Source: Salinibacter ruber DSM 13855 (GTDB taxonomy: Bacteria; Bacteroidota; Rhodothermia; Rhodothermales; Salinibacteraceae). Taken from it: a stretch of 64,000 nucleotides of DNA. Under the pieces are notes generated by a model. It was not told the DNA's origin. It saw nothing but the letters and a program-made list of their open reading frames with translations, and did not search any database. This document shows positions 1 through 8,812 of this stretch, in pieces. Numbering within the stretch: position 1 is the stretch's first letter; every line of letters starts with the position of its first letter. The stretch is taken from NCBI RefSeq assembly GCF_000013045.1, contig NC_007677.1, forward strand, positions 2,108,001 to 2,172,000, given 5' to 3'. A program made the position numbers and the translations under genes.

Positions 1-269
1 TGGAGCGCTGCCCTTCCTGCGGTGCCCGCCGTGAGCCGTCGGACGACTACTGCCCCGTCTGTGGGGAGACGCTCACGCAGGTTCACCTCTCCGAGGCCAC
101 GGGCCCGCCGTGGCACGAGAAGACCGGGTGGCTCGGCCTCCTTGTCCTCGTATGCTGGCCCGCGGCCCTCTACGGGGTGTACAAACGGGAGACGTGGACC
201 CGCCCCGGAGACCTCCTGCTCCTCGGGGGCTGCGCAGGGATGGCCGTCGCGTGGGGGCTGCTGCTCTGA
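1..269 (+). CDS. Partial zinc-ribbon membrane protein (C-terminal part)
   Basis: The reading frame enters from before the window (first full codon at position 3) and stops with TGA at 267-269. It opens with two CxxC pairs (CPSCG and CPVCG), a double zinc ribbon near the N-terminus of the visible part. Two hydrophobic segments follow, the first around GLLVLVCWPAALYGV and the second ending WGLLL at the stop. This fits a small zinc-ribbon protein anchored by two membrane helices. No enzymatic motif is visible and the function is unknown. The real start lies outside the window. Confidence 0.65.
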   Translation, partial: ERCPSCGARREPSDDYCPVCGETLTQVHLSEATGPPWHEKTGWLGLLVLVCWPAALYGVYKRETWTRPGDLLLLGGCAGMAVAWGLLL

Positions 270-314
270 CGCCGACGGCCCGTCGACCGCGTTGGGGCGG
301 ATCATGTCCGTGCG

Positions 315-2621
315 TCATTTCGGGCCGGGCCCCGGCTTCGTCGCAATCGGGGCGCCCAGCAGGGCGTCCGGGATGCCGAACGCATTGACGAGGGCCTCCG
401 CCTGGGGACGCACCTCATCGCAGAGGTCGTTCACGGCCCCCCGGATGGCCTTCGCCTTCGACCCGCTCACGTAGCCGGCCTCCAGAAACCAGTCCAGGTC
501 GGCCTCGATGCGGGACAGCGCAAACAGGCGGCGGAGCGTCGTGAGCGTCTCGCGGAGGTCCGCGTCCTCGACGCCCTCAACCGCATCCGCAAAGCGCTCT
601 AGGATCACCCGTTCGGCGTCCGCCCGGGCGCACTGCACGAGGTGATCCTGCACGTCCACGAACGCATCGAACGGCTCCATCCCGTCGTCAATGCGGCGTT
701 GGAGGCGCCGGCCGACGTTTTGGAGCTGTTTCTCGGCCCGGTACGTAAGCGCGCTCTGCTGAAAGGGGAGGGCCCGCAGGTGGTCGGGGTCGGTGGTGCG
801 CGTGACGACCGGATTGAGCTCCTGCACCTGCGTGGCCACCTCGTCGGCCACGAGGCGCGCCATCCCCCACAGGTTCATGTCCCGAAATTCCCGCTGGAAG
901 TCCGAGAGCAGCCCCTTCGCCACCTGCAGCATGAGCACGGTATTGTCGCCCTCGAATGTCGTGAAGACATCCGTGTCGGCCCGGAGGCGCCCGATTCGGG
1001 TGTCGGCCCGGTAGCCCTGGCCGCCGCACGCCTCGCGCGCTTCCTGGAGGGTGGCGCTGGTGTGCCACGTGGCGTACGCCTTCAGCGCGTTGGCCTCCGC
1101 CTCGATGGCCTCCAGCGACTCGCCGCGCCCCTTCCGCGCAAACCGCGCCGTGAGGTCGTCGAGCGCAAAGTGGAGGGCGTAGGTCGTGGCCAGGCGCGGG
1201 AGGAGCCGCCGCTTGTGGGTGCGGTAGTCGAGGAGGGGCACCTCCGGTTCGTCCTTAGGCCCGAACTGGCGGCGCCGATTTCCGTAGCGCACGGCAATCG
1301 TAAGGCCCGACTTCGTCGCGCTCAGCCCCGCCCGCGCCACGCTGATGCGCCCCCCGATCAGGGTGCTCAGCATGGTGAAGAAGCGCTTCCCGGAACTGGG
1401 GATCGGACTGTCGTAGGTGCCGTCCGGGGCCACCTGTGCGTACCGGTCGAGCAGGTTCGCCCGCGGGATGCGCACCTGGTCGAACCAGAGGCGCCCGTTG
1501 TCGACGCCGTTGAGGCCGACCTTTTCGCCACAGTCCTCGATCCGGACGCGCGGCTTCGGGGTCCCGTCGTCGGCCCGAATGGGGACGAGGAAGGCGTGGA
1601 CCCCGTGCTCCTCTCCGTCGGTCCGGAGCTGCGCGAAGACGGTCGCCACCTGCCCGTGCGCCGCGGCATTGCCGATCCACTCCTTCCGGGCGCCGTCGTG
1701 CGGCGTGTTGATCACAAACTCTTCGGTCGTGGGGTCGTAGCGGGCCGTCGTCTCCAGCTCCCGCACGTTCGAGCCGTGCCCCCACTCCGTCATGGCGAAG
1801 CAGCCGGGCAGGTCGAGGGTGCCCACCCGGTCCAGGTACTCCTCGTGATGCCGCTCCGTGCCGAGGTGATGAATGCTGCCCCCGAACAGGCCAAACTGCA
1901 CGCCAAACTTGACGACCAGGCTCAGGTCGTGGTAGGCGAGCGTCTCGAAGGCGACGATGAACTTTTCCATGTCGCCGCCCCCGCCGTACGCGTCGGGATA
2001 GGCCAGCGCCCCGAGCCCCTGGTCGGCCAGGTGCTCGCACCAACGAAGGACCTGCTCCCGGTAGGCCTCGGTGCCCAGGCCGTCCTGGTACTCGAACACC
2101 GGATCCTGAAGCAGGGTGCGGATGTCCTCGCGCAGCTCCGCGTGGGGGCCGTCGAGGAGGCGCCGCATGGCGTCCGTGTCGAAGGGCGCCTCCGGCTCCA
2201 CGGGCGACGGCTCGGGCCGCTCCCCGAGGAGATCGCGCACGACCTCCTCCCCGTCAATGTTGAGGGCCGCCTCGATGTCTTCCAGCGCCCGACGGGAGGC
2301 CTCCGGCAGCGCCGTGCCGTCGCCGCCCACGTTCGCGAGGGCCATTCCGAGTTCCGCGAGGGAGGACCGGGTCGTCACTGCCGCGTCTCCGGCCCCGTCC
2401 CGCAGCGTGCGAATCCACCGGAAGTACTGTGTGGGCGTGGGGGGCGACTGGGGATCGAGGTGGTCGCAAATCGCCTCACGGGTGGAGGCATCGAGCCACT
2501 CCTGCGTGCGAAGGTGGCCCCGGATCGTCTCCGCCTCCGACGGCGTGAGCACCCCGTCGGCCCAGGCCACGTACAGCAGTGGAAGGACGGCGCGGACCCG
2601 TGGCGAGTCGGTATCGAGCAT
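315..2621 (-). CDS. Acyl-CoA dehydrogenase/oxidase-like protein with TerB-like N-terminal domain
   Basis: Predicted 768 aa flavoenzyme that would oxidise an acyl-CoA to the 2-enoyl-CoA. Residues 1 to about 125 are helical and carry a TerB-like signature (LLYVAWADGVLTPSEAE). The rest is the acyl-CoA oxidase branch: CFAMTEWGHGSNV in the middle domain, ACGGQGYRADTRIGR, then TTFEGDNTVLML, whose Glu is at the catalytic-base position, and a C-terminal ACOX-type helical domain. I chose ATG at 2621, just before the conserved domain; an upstream extension is open but looks non-coding. It lies 65 bp downstream of hemE on the same strand. Oxidase versus dehydrogenase activity cannot be settled from sequence, and the TerB-like assignment is from pattern only. 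Confidence 0.85.
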   Translation of the reverse strand: MLDTDSPRVRAVLPLLYVAWADGVLTPSEAETIRGHLRTQEWLDASTREAICDHLDPQSPPTPTQYFRWIRTLRDGAGDAAVTTRSSLAELGMALANVGGDGTALPEASRRALEDIEAALNIDGEEVVRDLLGERPEPSPVEPEAPFDTDAMRRLLDGPHAELREDIRTLLQDPVFEYQDGLGTEAYREQVLRWCEHLADQGLGALAYPDAYGGGGDMEKFIVAFETLAYHDLSLVVKFGVQFGLFGGSIHHLGTERHHEEYLDRVGTLDLPGCFAMTEWGHGSNVRELETTARYDPTTEEFVINTPHDGARKEWIGNAAAHGQVATVFAQLRTDGEEHGVHAFLVPIRADDGTPKPRVRIEDCGEKVGLNGVDNGRLWFDQVRIPRANLLDRYAQVAPDGTYDSPIPSSGKRFFTMLSTLIGGRISVARAGLSATKSGLTIAVRYGNRRRQFGPKDEPEVPLLDYRTHKRRLLPRLATTYALHFALDDLTARFARKGRGESLEAIEAEANALKAYATWHTSATLQEAREACGGQGYRADTRIGRLRADTDVFTTFEGDNTVLMLQVAKGLLSDFQREFRDMNLWGMARLVADEVATQVQELNPVVTRTTDPDHLRALPFQQSALTYRAEKQLQNVGRRLQRRIDDGMEPFDAFVDVQDHLVQCARADAERVILERFADAVEGVEDADLRETLTTLRRLFALSRIEADLDWFLEAGYVSGSKAKAIRGAVNDLCDEVRPQAEALVNAFGIPDALLGAPIATKPGPGPK

Positions 2622-2686
2622 GGAAGCAGAGTGGATGCGTGAAACGAAAAGTGGACGGCGCGATCCCGACCTCACCCCGCCCTTTG

Positions 2687-3751
2687 TCAAACGGTCCGCA
2701 TGTGCCGGGAGTGTTCGTGGACGGCATCGACGAAGACGCGGGCGTGCTCGGGGTCGTGGTCCGGCAGCATGCCGTGCCCCAGATTGCCAATGTGATGGTG
2801 CGGCCCGAAGCCCGCCAGCATGTGCTGCACCTCGCGCCGCAGAACGTCGGGCGGGGCGTACAGCGCGCAGGGGTCGAGGTTGCCCTGCAGGACGGCCCGG
2901 TCCCCGACCGTATCGCGGGCGGCGTCCGGGTCCATCGTGGAGTCCAGGCTGATCACGTCGTAGTCCGTATCCGCCAGCGCGTCGAGGGCGTAGTGGGCCC
3001 CCTTCGCAAAGATGACGAGCGGCACGTCGGGATGCGCCGCCTTCACCCGCGTGGCGATCTCGGCGAGGTACGGCAGGCAGAACGTGCGGAAATTCTCGGG
3101 GGTGTGGAGGCCCGCCCAGGAGTCAAACACCTGAAGCATCTGCGCCCCGGCGTCCACCTGCCGAATCAGGTACTCGACGATCACGTCCGTCGTGCGCTGG
3201 AGCAGGGCCTTGCTGGCGTCGGGGTGGCGGTAGAGCCAGCGCCGGGCGGCCCGGTAGGACTTGCTGCCGCCCCCCTCCACCATGTACGCCATGAGGGTCC
3301 ACGGCGCCCCCGAGAAGCCAATCAGCGGCACCCGCCCGGCCAACTCGTGCCGCGTCACCGTCAAGGCCTCGAACACGTGCCCGAGGGCCGACTCCACGTC
3401 CGGCTCCACGAGGCGCTCCATCTCGTCGGGCGTCGTGAGGGGCTTGGGGAAGGTCGGCCCTTGTCCCGACACCATCTTGACCGTGAGCCCCATCGCCTCC
3501 GGCACCACCATGATGTCGCAGAAGAGAATCGCCGCGTCGAGGGAAAAGCGCTCCACCGGCTGGATGGTCACCTCCGCCGCGAGTTCGGGCGTCTCCACCA
3601 CCTCAAAAAAACTGTGCTCCTTCCGGATCGCCTGGTACTCGGGCAGGTACCGGCCGGCCTGCCGCATCATCCAGACGGGCGTGCAGTCGGTGGGCTCCCC
3701 GCGGGCGGTGCGGAGAAGGCGGTCGTTGTCGAGGGACGGAAAGGAGGCCAT
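2687..3751 (-). CDS. hemE: Uroporphyrinogen III decarboxylase
   Basis: Predicted 354 aa cytoplasmic enzyme that decarboxylates the four acetate side chains of uroporphyrinogen III to give coproporphyrinogen III in heme synthesis. The family hallmarks are present: PVWMMRQAGRYLPEY near the N-terminus (the conserved RQAGR substrate-binding loop), FCDIMVVPEAMG, GFSGAPWTLMAYMVEG, and the C-terminal GNLGHGMLP. The length is typical. ATG at 3751 has GGAGG a few bases upstream of it on the coding side's complement, but the N-terminal match decides the start. The other heme genes of the window (hemL, hemH, hemF) are 40 kb away, so the pathway is split. Confidence 0.97.
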   Translation of the reverse strand: MASFPSLDNDRLLRTARGEPTDCTPVWMMRQAGRYLPEYQAIRKEHSFFEVVETPELAAEVTIQPVERFSLDAAILFCDIMVVPEAMGLTVKMVSGQGPTFPKPLTTPDEMERLVEPDVESALGHVFEALTVTRHELAGRVPLIGFSGAPWTLMAYMVEGGGSKSYRAARRWLYRHPDASKALLQRTTDVIVEYLIRQVDAGAQMLQVFDSWAGLHTPENFRTFCLPYLAEIATRVKAAHPDVPLVIFAKGAHYALDALADTDYDVISLDSTMDPDAARDTVGDRAVLQGNLDPCALYAPPDVLRREVQHMLAGFGPHHHIGNLGHGMLPDHDPEHARVFVDAVHEHSRHMRTV

Positions 3752-3841
3752 ATGCGCGACTGGAGGTCCAACGGAATGAACAGGTATTGAGCAGATCGGC
3801 TCGGTGCCGCTCCCGACGTGCTCGCCGGGCCCCGAGAACGC

Positions 3842-4711
3842 CTACCGGGTGAGGTGCGTCTGGAGAAAGTCGGTCGTGCGCGTCCAGGCCTGCTCGGCGG
3901 CCGCCGGCTCGTAGCTCTCCCCCGACGGGTTCGCGAAGGCGTGGCCGGCGTCGTACTCGTGGTACGCGAGCGATGTCCCGGCGTCTTCCATCCGGTCCCG
4001 AAACTTCCGGGCCGCGTCGATCGGGACGGCCTGGTCCTGCGTCCCGAAGTGGGCGAGGATCGGCGTCTCCAGCGCCTGCAGGGCCTCCCCCGCGAGGGGA
4101 TCCGGCGTGCCGTAGTAGGCCACGGCCGCGTCGAAGGCGGACGCCTCCTCCGCCAGGGTTCGGTACGTCATGCCCCCGCCGAAGCACCACCCCAGCAGGG
4201 CGGTCCGGGGCGCGTCGGCCTCCGAGGACAGGTAGGCCCGCCCGTCCCGTACGTTCTCGACGAGCCGTGACGGCTCCCTCATCGCCTGGCCCATGAGTGC
4301 CTGTGCGGAGTCCGGCGTTTCGGCCACGGCACCGCCGTACAGGTCCACGGCCAGGGCGCGGTACCCCTCACCGGCAAGGCGCCGGGTGGCCGCCCGGACA
4401 TTGTCGTTGAGGCCCCACCACTCGTGAATCACCACGATGCCGGGGAGGGCGTCGCCCCCGCGCGCCGACCGCACCGAGTCCACATCGGCGGGCGCGGCCA
4501 GGTACCCGGTCCGGGCCGTCCCGTTCTGTTGCCCGTAGGTGACCGTGCGCCCCTCCACCGGAATCTTGGGCGCCTGGGCGGCCTCGGTGGCCGTGGGCGT
4601 GTCACCCTCGTGCTCCTCCGCCATGCGCTCAGCCTCGGAGCCGCTGTCGGAGCCACAGCCGGTGAGCAGGGGGAGCGCACACAGGATGAGGACGGAACCA
4701 GCGACGCGCAT
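3842..4711 (-). CDS. Dienelactone hydrolase family lipoprotein
   Basis: Predicted 289 aa alpha/beta hydrolase. The N-terminus is a lipoprotein signal peptide ending in the lipobox LLTGC, so the protein should be exported and lipid-anchored. The catalytic Cys is in GWCFGGGM, the dienelactone hydrolase version of the nucleophile elbow, and the His is in YDAGHAF near the C-terminus. VVIHEWWGLND is the typical early strand-loop. DLH proteins hydrolyse lactones or esters; the substrate here is unknown. Start ATG 4711 gives the complete signal peptide; the open frame upstream lacks any such feature. The gene diverges from the lipid-kinase-like gene at 4914. Confidence 0.9.
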   Translation of the reverse strand: MRVAGSVLILCALPLLTGCGSDSGSEAERMAEEHEGDTPTATEAAQAPKIPVEGRTVTYGQQNGTARTGYLAAPADVDSVRSARGGDALPGIVVIHEWWGLNDNVRAATRRLAGEGYRALAVDLYGGAVAETPDSAQALMGQAMREPSRLVENVRDGRAYLSSEADAPRTALLGWCFGGGMTYRTLAEEASAFDAAVAYYGTPDPLAGEALQALETPILAHFGTQDQAVPIDAARKFRDRMEDAGTSLAYHEYDAGHAFANPSGESYEPAAAEQAWTRTTDFLQTHLTR

Positions 4712-4913
4712 GGGCACAGGGGCGTTTTGGAGAAGTGGGTGAGGGCGGGCGGAGGCCCGCGGCCAATCCAGGAGGTGCGTCGGCTTCGGGGCAGGCCCCC
4801 CACCGCCACTGCGGGTCGTCTGCAAGGGTCCAAAACCAAGTAGTGCCCGAACCATTGCCGAGCCGGAAGGTTCGGGGGATGAACGGATTCTCACGCCCTA
4901 CTTTCGTGGTCTC

Positions 4914-5567
4914 GTGTCCGCCTCCTCCCTCTCGTACGCCGGCGAAGTGGGCCGGAAGGCCCTCCACCTTCTCGCCCTCTCCATTCCGTTTGGGGCGTGG
5001 GCGGTCGGAATGCCCACGGCACTATATCTTCTGGCCCCGGCCGCGCTCGTGGCCGGGGCCGCCGACGTGACCCGGGCCTATTCGGAGTCCGTCAACGCGG
5101 TCATCCGGGGAATTTTCGGGGCCCTGATGCGGGCGGAGGAGCTGCCGGCACCGAGGACGGGGGTCCAATTCAACGGGGCCACGTGCGTGCTGGTGGGCGC
5201 CGCCGTGATGGTGGCGCTGTTCCCCCTCCGGATCGCGGTGCCGGTGCTCGTGATGGCCATGCTGGCGGACGCCGCCGCCGCATTGGTGGGGCGCCGGTGG
5301 GGCCGCCACACGTGGGGGGCCCTCTCGGCAACCGTGGAGGGCACCACCGCGTTCATCGTCACGGGCCTGGGCGTGATGGCCTTCTTCTCCTCCGTCGCCC
5401 TCGGCCCGGCCGCCGGCGGCGTGCTGGTGGGGGCCGGCATTGAAGCCCTCCCGCTGCCCGTCAACGACAACATCCGCGTGCCCGTGGCGGCGGCGGCGAC
5501 GGTGGTCGTTGGCGAGGCGCTCGTCCTGGGCCGTTCCGTTTCGCTCCTCCCCGTGCTCTCGCTCTAG
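4914..5567 (+). CDS. DGK1/SEC59/VTE5-like CTP-dependent lipid kinase, membrane protein
   Basis: Predicted 217 aa protein with about six hydrophobic segments. It matches the family of membrane kinases that use CTP to phosphorylate dolichol, diacylglycerol or phytol: an early RKALHLLAL segment, then the conserved MLADAAAALVGRRWGRH motif followed by TVEGTTAF. The start is GTG at 4914, since the upstream ATG at 4879 is in another frame. The substrate cannot be told from sequence. A second protein with the same kind of domain, fused to DUF92, is encoded at 59392-60879. The downstream lipase may be co-transcribed (79 bp gap). Confidence 0.78.
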   Translation: MSASSLSYAGEVGRKALHLLALSIPFGAWAVGMPTALYLLAPAALVAGAADVTRAYSESVNAVIRGIFGALMRAEELPAPRTGVQFNGATCVLVGAAVMVALFPLRIAVPVLVMAMLADAAAALVGRRWGRHTWGALSATVEGTTAFIVTGLGVMAFFSSVALGPAAGGVLVGAGIEALPLPVNDNIRVPVAAAATVVVGEALVLGRSVSLLPVLSL

Positions 5568-5646
5568 GCCCGTCGGGCCCATGAACCCGCCCGGCTCGGT
5601 TCGGGTATCACCCAGGCAGCGGCTTCTCCGAGCATCGCCCTCCCCC

Positions 5647-6519
5647 ATGCCCGACGACTCGGACCCCACGATTCCGGCCTCCGCCCTGCGGCGCCTTACC
5701 GGCCTGGAGCCCTTTCCGCAGCCCGAGCTGATTCCGATCCGAACCCCGGTCGTGCTCATGCACGGCTTCGGCGTGGGGGCTTCCTTCCGGCGGGGCGGGC
5801 ACCTGCACAAGGAGGCCCTCCACCTGCGGTCGCGGGGCGTGCGGGCGGTGGCGCCCAACGTCTCCCCCTACAACACCGTCCGCGCCCGGACCGCCACCTG
5901 GAACGACCGCCTGCGGCGCGTCCTCGACGAGACCGACGCCGACCGCCTGCTGCTGATCGCCCACTCAATGGGCGGCCTGGACGCCCGCTACCTGATCTCC
6001 GCCCTGGGCTGGCACGAGGTGGTCGACGTCCTCGTGACGATTGCGACCCCCCACCGCGGCTCCTCCGTCGCCTCCCTCGTGCTCGACCAGCCCGAGCTGG
6101 TGCGCGACTGGCTCGCGGACATGGCCGACTGGGTGGGGACCCACATTCTGGAGGACGGGTCGGCGAACCTCCGACAGGCCCTCACGGAGCTGACGCCCGA
6201 ACACATGGAAAACACGTTCAACCCCGAGGTCCCCAATCATCCGGACGTCGACTACTGGTCCTACGGCTGCCGGGCGGGCAAAGGGACCGCCATTCCCATT
6301 GCCCCCATCTTCCGCTACCTCAACCGCTACCTGTACGAGGAAGAAGGCGAAAACGACGGCATCGTGAGCGTCGAGAGCGCCCGCTGGGGCGACTACCAAG
6401 GCACCGTCGACGCCGATCACGCCCGGCAGGTGGGCCTCTCGTCAGGCCTCGCCGCCGACTTCGACTCGAACGCCTTCTACACCTCCATCGTCCAGAATTT
6501 AGCCGACGACGGGTGGTAG
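5647..6519 (+). CDS. Alpha/beta-hydrolase fold lipase
   Basis: Predicted 290 aa triacylglycerol-lipase-type hydrolase. The oxyanion region is VVLMHGFGVG, the nucleophile elbow is AHSMGGLDARYL (Ser in GxSxG), and a late DADHARQVG segment supplies the likely catalytic His. ENDGIVSVESARWG is a C-terminal motif seen in Burkholderia/Pseudomonas-type and related lipases. No signal peptide is evident from ATG 5647; an in-frame ATG at 5581 would add 22 residues that do not look like a signal either. It probably hydrolyses long-chain esters; the cellular location is unclear. Confidence 0.85.
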   Translation: MPDDSDPTIPASALRRLTGLEPFPQPELIPIRTPVVLMHGFGVGASFRRGGHLHKEALHLRSRGVRAVAPNVSPYNTVRARTATWNDRLRRVLDETDADRLLLIAHSMGGLDARYLISALGWHEVVDVLVTIATPHRGSSVASLVLDQPELVRDWLADMADWVGTHILEDGSANLRQALTELTPEHMENTFNPEVPNHPDVDYWSYGCRAGKGTAIPIAPIFRYLNRYLYEEEGENDGIVSVESARWGDYQGTVDADHARQVGLSSGLAADFDSNAFYTSIVQNLADDGW

Positions 6520-6593
6520 GAAAAACGTACCGCTCTGCCCCCTGCGGTCCATCCTTTTTGTGACGCTCTTCCGCACCTGTTCGTCCTTTCCTC

Positions 6594-7907
6594 GTGTCGT
6601 CCAACCAGCGCTTTAAGCTCTTCTCGGACCCGGTGCACGGGTTCATCTCTGTGCCGAAGAACGTGATCATGGACCTCGTCCAGACGCCGGAGGTCCAGCG
6701 GCTGCGCCGGATCCGTCAGCTCGGCGTCGGGCACCTCGTCTTTCCGGGCGCCGAGCACACCCGCTTCAACCATGCACTGGGGGCGATGGCCCTCATGCAG
6801 GACGCCCTCGCCAACCTGACCGAGAAGGGCACGCCCGTGCGCCCGGAGGAGCAGACCGCCGCCCTGGCCGTGGCCCTGCTGCACGACGTGGGGCACGGCG
6901 CCTTCTCCCACACCCTCGAACACGAGCTCATCGAGGACTTTTCGCACGAGGACATGAGCCGGGTCCTCCTGACCGACCTCAACGAGCGCATGGACGGTGC
7001 GCTCGACCTGGCCCTCGCCATGTTCGACGACACGTACGACCGCCCCTTCTTCCACCAGCTGGTCTCGAGCCAGCTCGACATGGATCGGCTCGACTACCTC
7101 CGGCGCGACTCCTTCTACACCGGCGTGGCGGAGGGGGAGGTGGGGGTCCAGCGCCTGCTCAAGACCATGCGCGTGCATCCCCTCTCGGGCGGGGCCGACG
7201 CGGAGGTCATGATCGAGGCGAAGGGCATCTACGCCGTCGAGAACTTCCTCATCTCCCGCCGGCTCATGTACTGGCAGGCCTACCTCCACAAGACCGTGCT
7301 GGCCGGCGACGAGCTGCTCCGGGGCATCCTGCGCCGCGCACAGACCCACCTCGACGCCGGGCCCGCCCCCGACTGGCTACAACGGGGATCGCGCGCACTG
7401 CTTTTCTTTCTCGACCACGACGTACACGCCGACGCGATCGAGACCCCCGAGGTCCGCGATCACTACCTGCAGCTCGACGACACCGACGTCCTCTTCAGCC
7501 TCAAGCAGTGGATGCGAGGCCCCGACCCGGTGCTGGCCGACCTGTGCCACCGCTTCGTCAATCGCGTCTTCCTCCGCGTCCGCTTTCTCTCTGAGCGTCC
7601 AGACGAGGCGCAGATCGACGCCTGGCGCGCCGACGTGGCGGACTGGCTCGTGGCCGAAGGCCTCGTGCCCCGCTCCGAGGCCGCGGCGGCCGCCCGGCAC
7701 TACCTCACCCTCAACGTGTCGCGCCACACCGCCTACGACAGCGACGAGGAGCTAATCGGCATCCTGGGGCGGGACGGCACCGCCCGCGAGCTCTCCGAGA
7801 TGGCCGACACCACCACCATCTCGGACCTCACAGGGTTCGTGGAGAAGCCCTACGTGTGCTTCCCGAAGCCGGTCGACCTGGAGCTGGGCGCAGTCTCTGA
7901 GGGGTAA
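6594..7907 (+). CDS. HD-domain phosphohydrolase (dNTPase/SAMHD1-like)
   Basis: Predicted 437 aa metal-dependent phosphohydrolase. The N-terminal section has the family pattern KLFSDPVHGFI, RLRRIRQLG and FNHALGAM (first metal His). The HD pair follows in ALLHDVGHGAFSH, and SQLDMDRLDYLRRDS carries the later conserved Asp. This is the COG1078 group, whose studied members resemble dGTPases or SAMHD1. The nucleotide substrate here is unproven. Translation appears to start with GTG at 6594, immediately before the conserved N-terminus. It lies 74 bp after the lipase on the same strand. Confidence 0.9.
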   Translation: MSSNQRFKLFSDPVHGFISVPKNVIMDLVQTPEVQRLRRIRQLGVGHLVFPGAEHTRFNHALGAMALMQDALANLTEKGTPVRPEEQTAALAVALLHDVGHGAFSHTLEHELIEDFSHEDMSRVLLTDLNERMDGALDLALAMFDDTYDRPFFHQLVSSQLDMDRLDYLRRDSFYTGVAEGEVGVQRLLKTMRVHPLSGGADAEVMIEAKGIYAVENFLISRRLMYWQAYLHKTVLAGDELLRGILRRAQTHLDAGPAPDWLQRGSRALLFFLDHDVHADAIETPEVRDHYLQLDDTDVLFSLKQWMRGPDPVLADLCHRFVNRVFLRVRFLSERPDEAQIDAWRADVADWLVAEGLVPRSEAAAAARHYLTLNVSRHTAYDSDEELIGILGRDGTARELSEMADTTTISDLTGFVEKPYVCFPKPVDLELGAVSEG

Positions 7908-8193
7908 CCGGGGCTTCCGCGTCGGCGGACGGGAGGATCGTCTCTCCCGCACGGGCCTGAAGACCGGCCTGGGGGCTTCTCGTGAGGGACCCGCACTTTA
8001 TGGATGGCCCAGAGAAGCACGTCCGGGCGATTGATCGCACGAATCCTCCCACTCATCGCGCACCCGGCATCTCGGACCCGAACTGCGCCGTAAAGCCCCC
8101 CGCAACCAAGGATGGACACGGCCTGTCCACCGCGGTTGTGCGACGGCCCATCGCCGCGCTCACTTGGTTCGTTCCATTCAGGGTTCCATCGCG

Positions 8194-8718
8194 ATGAATA
8201 CATTTCCCGCCTTCGAACGTCAGGTGTCTGCCCACGAGGACCAGGTCTACCGGTTCGCCCGCTCGATGCTCAACGACGACGCCACCGCCCAGGACGTGAC
8301 GCAGGAGGTGCTGGTGACGCTCTGGGAGCATCAGGACGAGCTCGACGAGGAGGGGGTCATCGCCTGGCTCATGCGCGTGACCCGAAACGCCTGCATCGAC
8401 CGGCTTCGGGCCCGGCAGCGGCGGCGCAAGACCGTCCGGCACGACCCCGACGGCGTGGACCGGGCCCCGAGCCCGGACCGGACGCCCGACCGCCACGCCG
8501 AGGCGGCCGACCTCCACGACCACGTGCTCGACGCCCTGGACCGGGTCGATGATCCGTACCGGCGGGTGGTGGCCCTCCGTGAACTGCAGGGCCTCAAGTA
8601 CAAGGAGATTGCCGAGGCCCTCGACATGCCGCTCAATACGGTCAAGGTCTACCTCCACCGGGGCCACAAAAAGCTGCGTGCTGAGCTCGACCGCGCCCTC
8701 GATCCGGTGCCCGCCTAG
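8194..8718 (+). CDS. ECF-type RNA polymerase sigma factor
   Basis: Predicted 174 aa sigma-70 family regulator of the extracytoplasmic-function group. Region 2 runs from about residue 15 to 80 (YRFARSMLNDD, DVTQEVLVTLWEH, MRVTRNACIDRLRARQRR). Region 4 is near the C-terminus (LRELQGLKYKEIAEAL, then LNTVKVYLHRGHKKLR, a helix-turn-helix for the -35 element). They are joined by a charged linker rich in Asp and Arg. ATG 8194 is chosen over an in-frame alternative 30 bp upstream because it fits the family N-terminus. No anti-sigma gene is adjacent, so its control is not evident. Confidence 0.93.
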   Translation: MNTFPAFERQVSAHEDQVYRFARSMLNDDATAQDVTQEVLVTLWEHQDELDEEGVIAWLMRVTRNACIDRLRARQRRRKTVRHDPDGVDRAPSPDRTPDRHAEAADLHDHVLDALDRVDDPYRRVVALRELQGLKYKEIAEALDMPLNTVKVYLHRGHKKLRAELDRALDPVPA

Positions 8719-8746
8719 CGATCGCCTCCTCGGTGTGCGTCCCGCA

Positions 8747-8773
8747 TTGTCCTTGGGCGGCTGAGTTGATAAT
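8747..8773 (+). promoter_or_regulatory. Possible sigma-70-like promoter of tnaA
   Basis: TTGTCC at 8747-8752 and GATAAT at 8768-8773 resemble -35 and -10 boxes but are separated by only 15 bp. They sit about 40 bp before the tryptophanase start. The match is imperfect, so this is a tentative call. Confidence 0.25.
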
Positions 8774-8812
8774 TTACGAGTCCGTTTCAACTCCAGAATT
8801 TCTCAGCTCGCC

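Noticed and set aside
642-2642. Open frame of about 670 codons on the plus strand opposite the acyl-CoA oxidase gene
   Set aside because: Antisense shadow of a high-GC gene. It has no domain pattern and is rich in Arg, Gly and Val runs, while the minus-strand frame shows clear acyl-CoA oxidase motifs.
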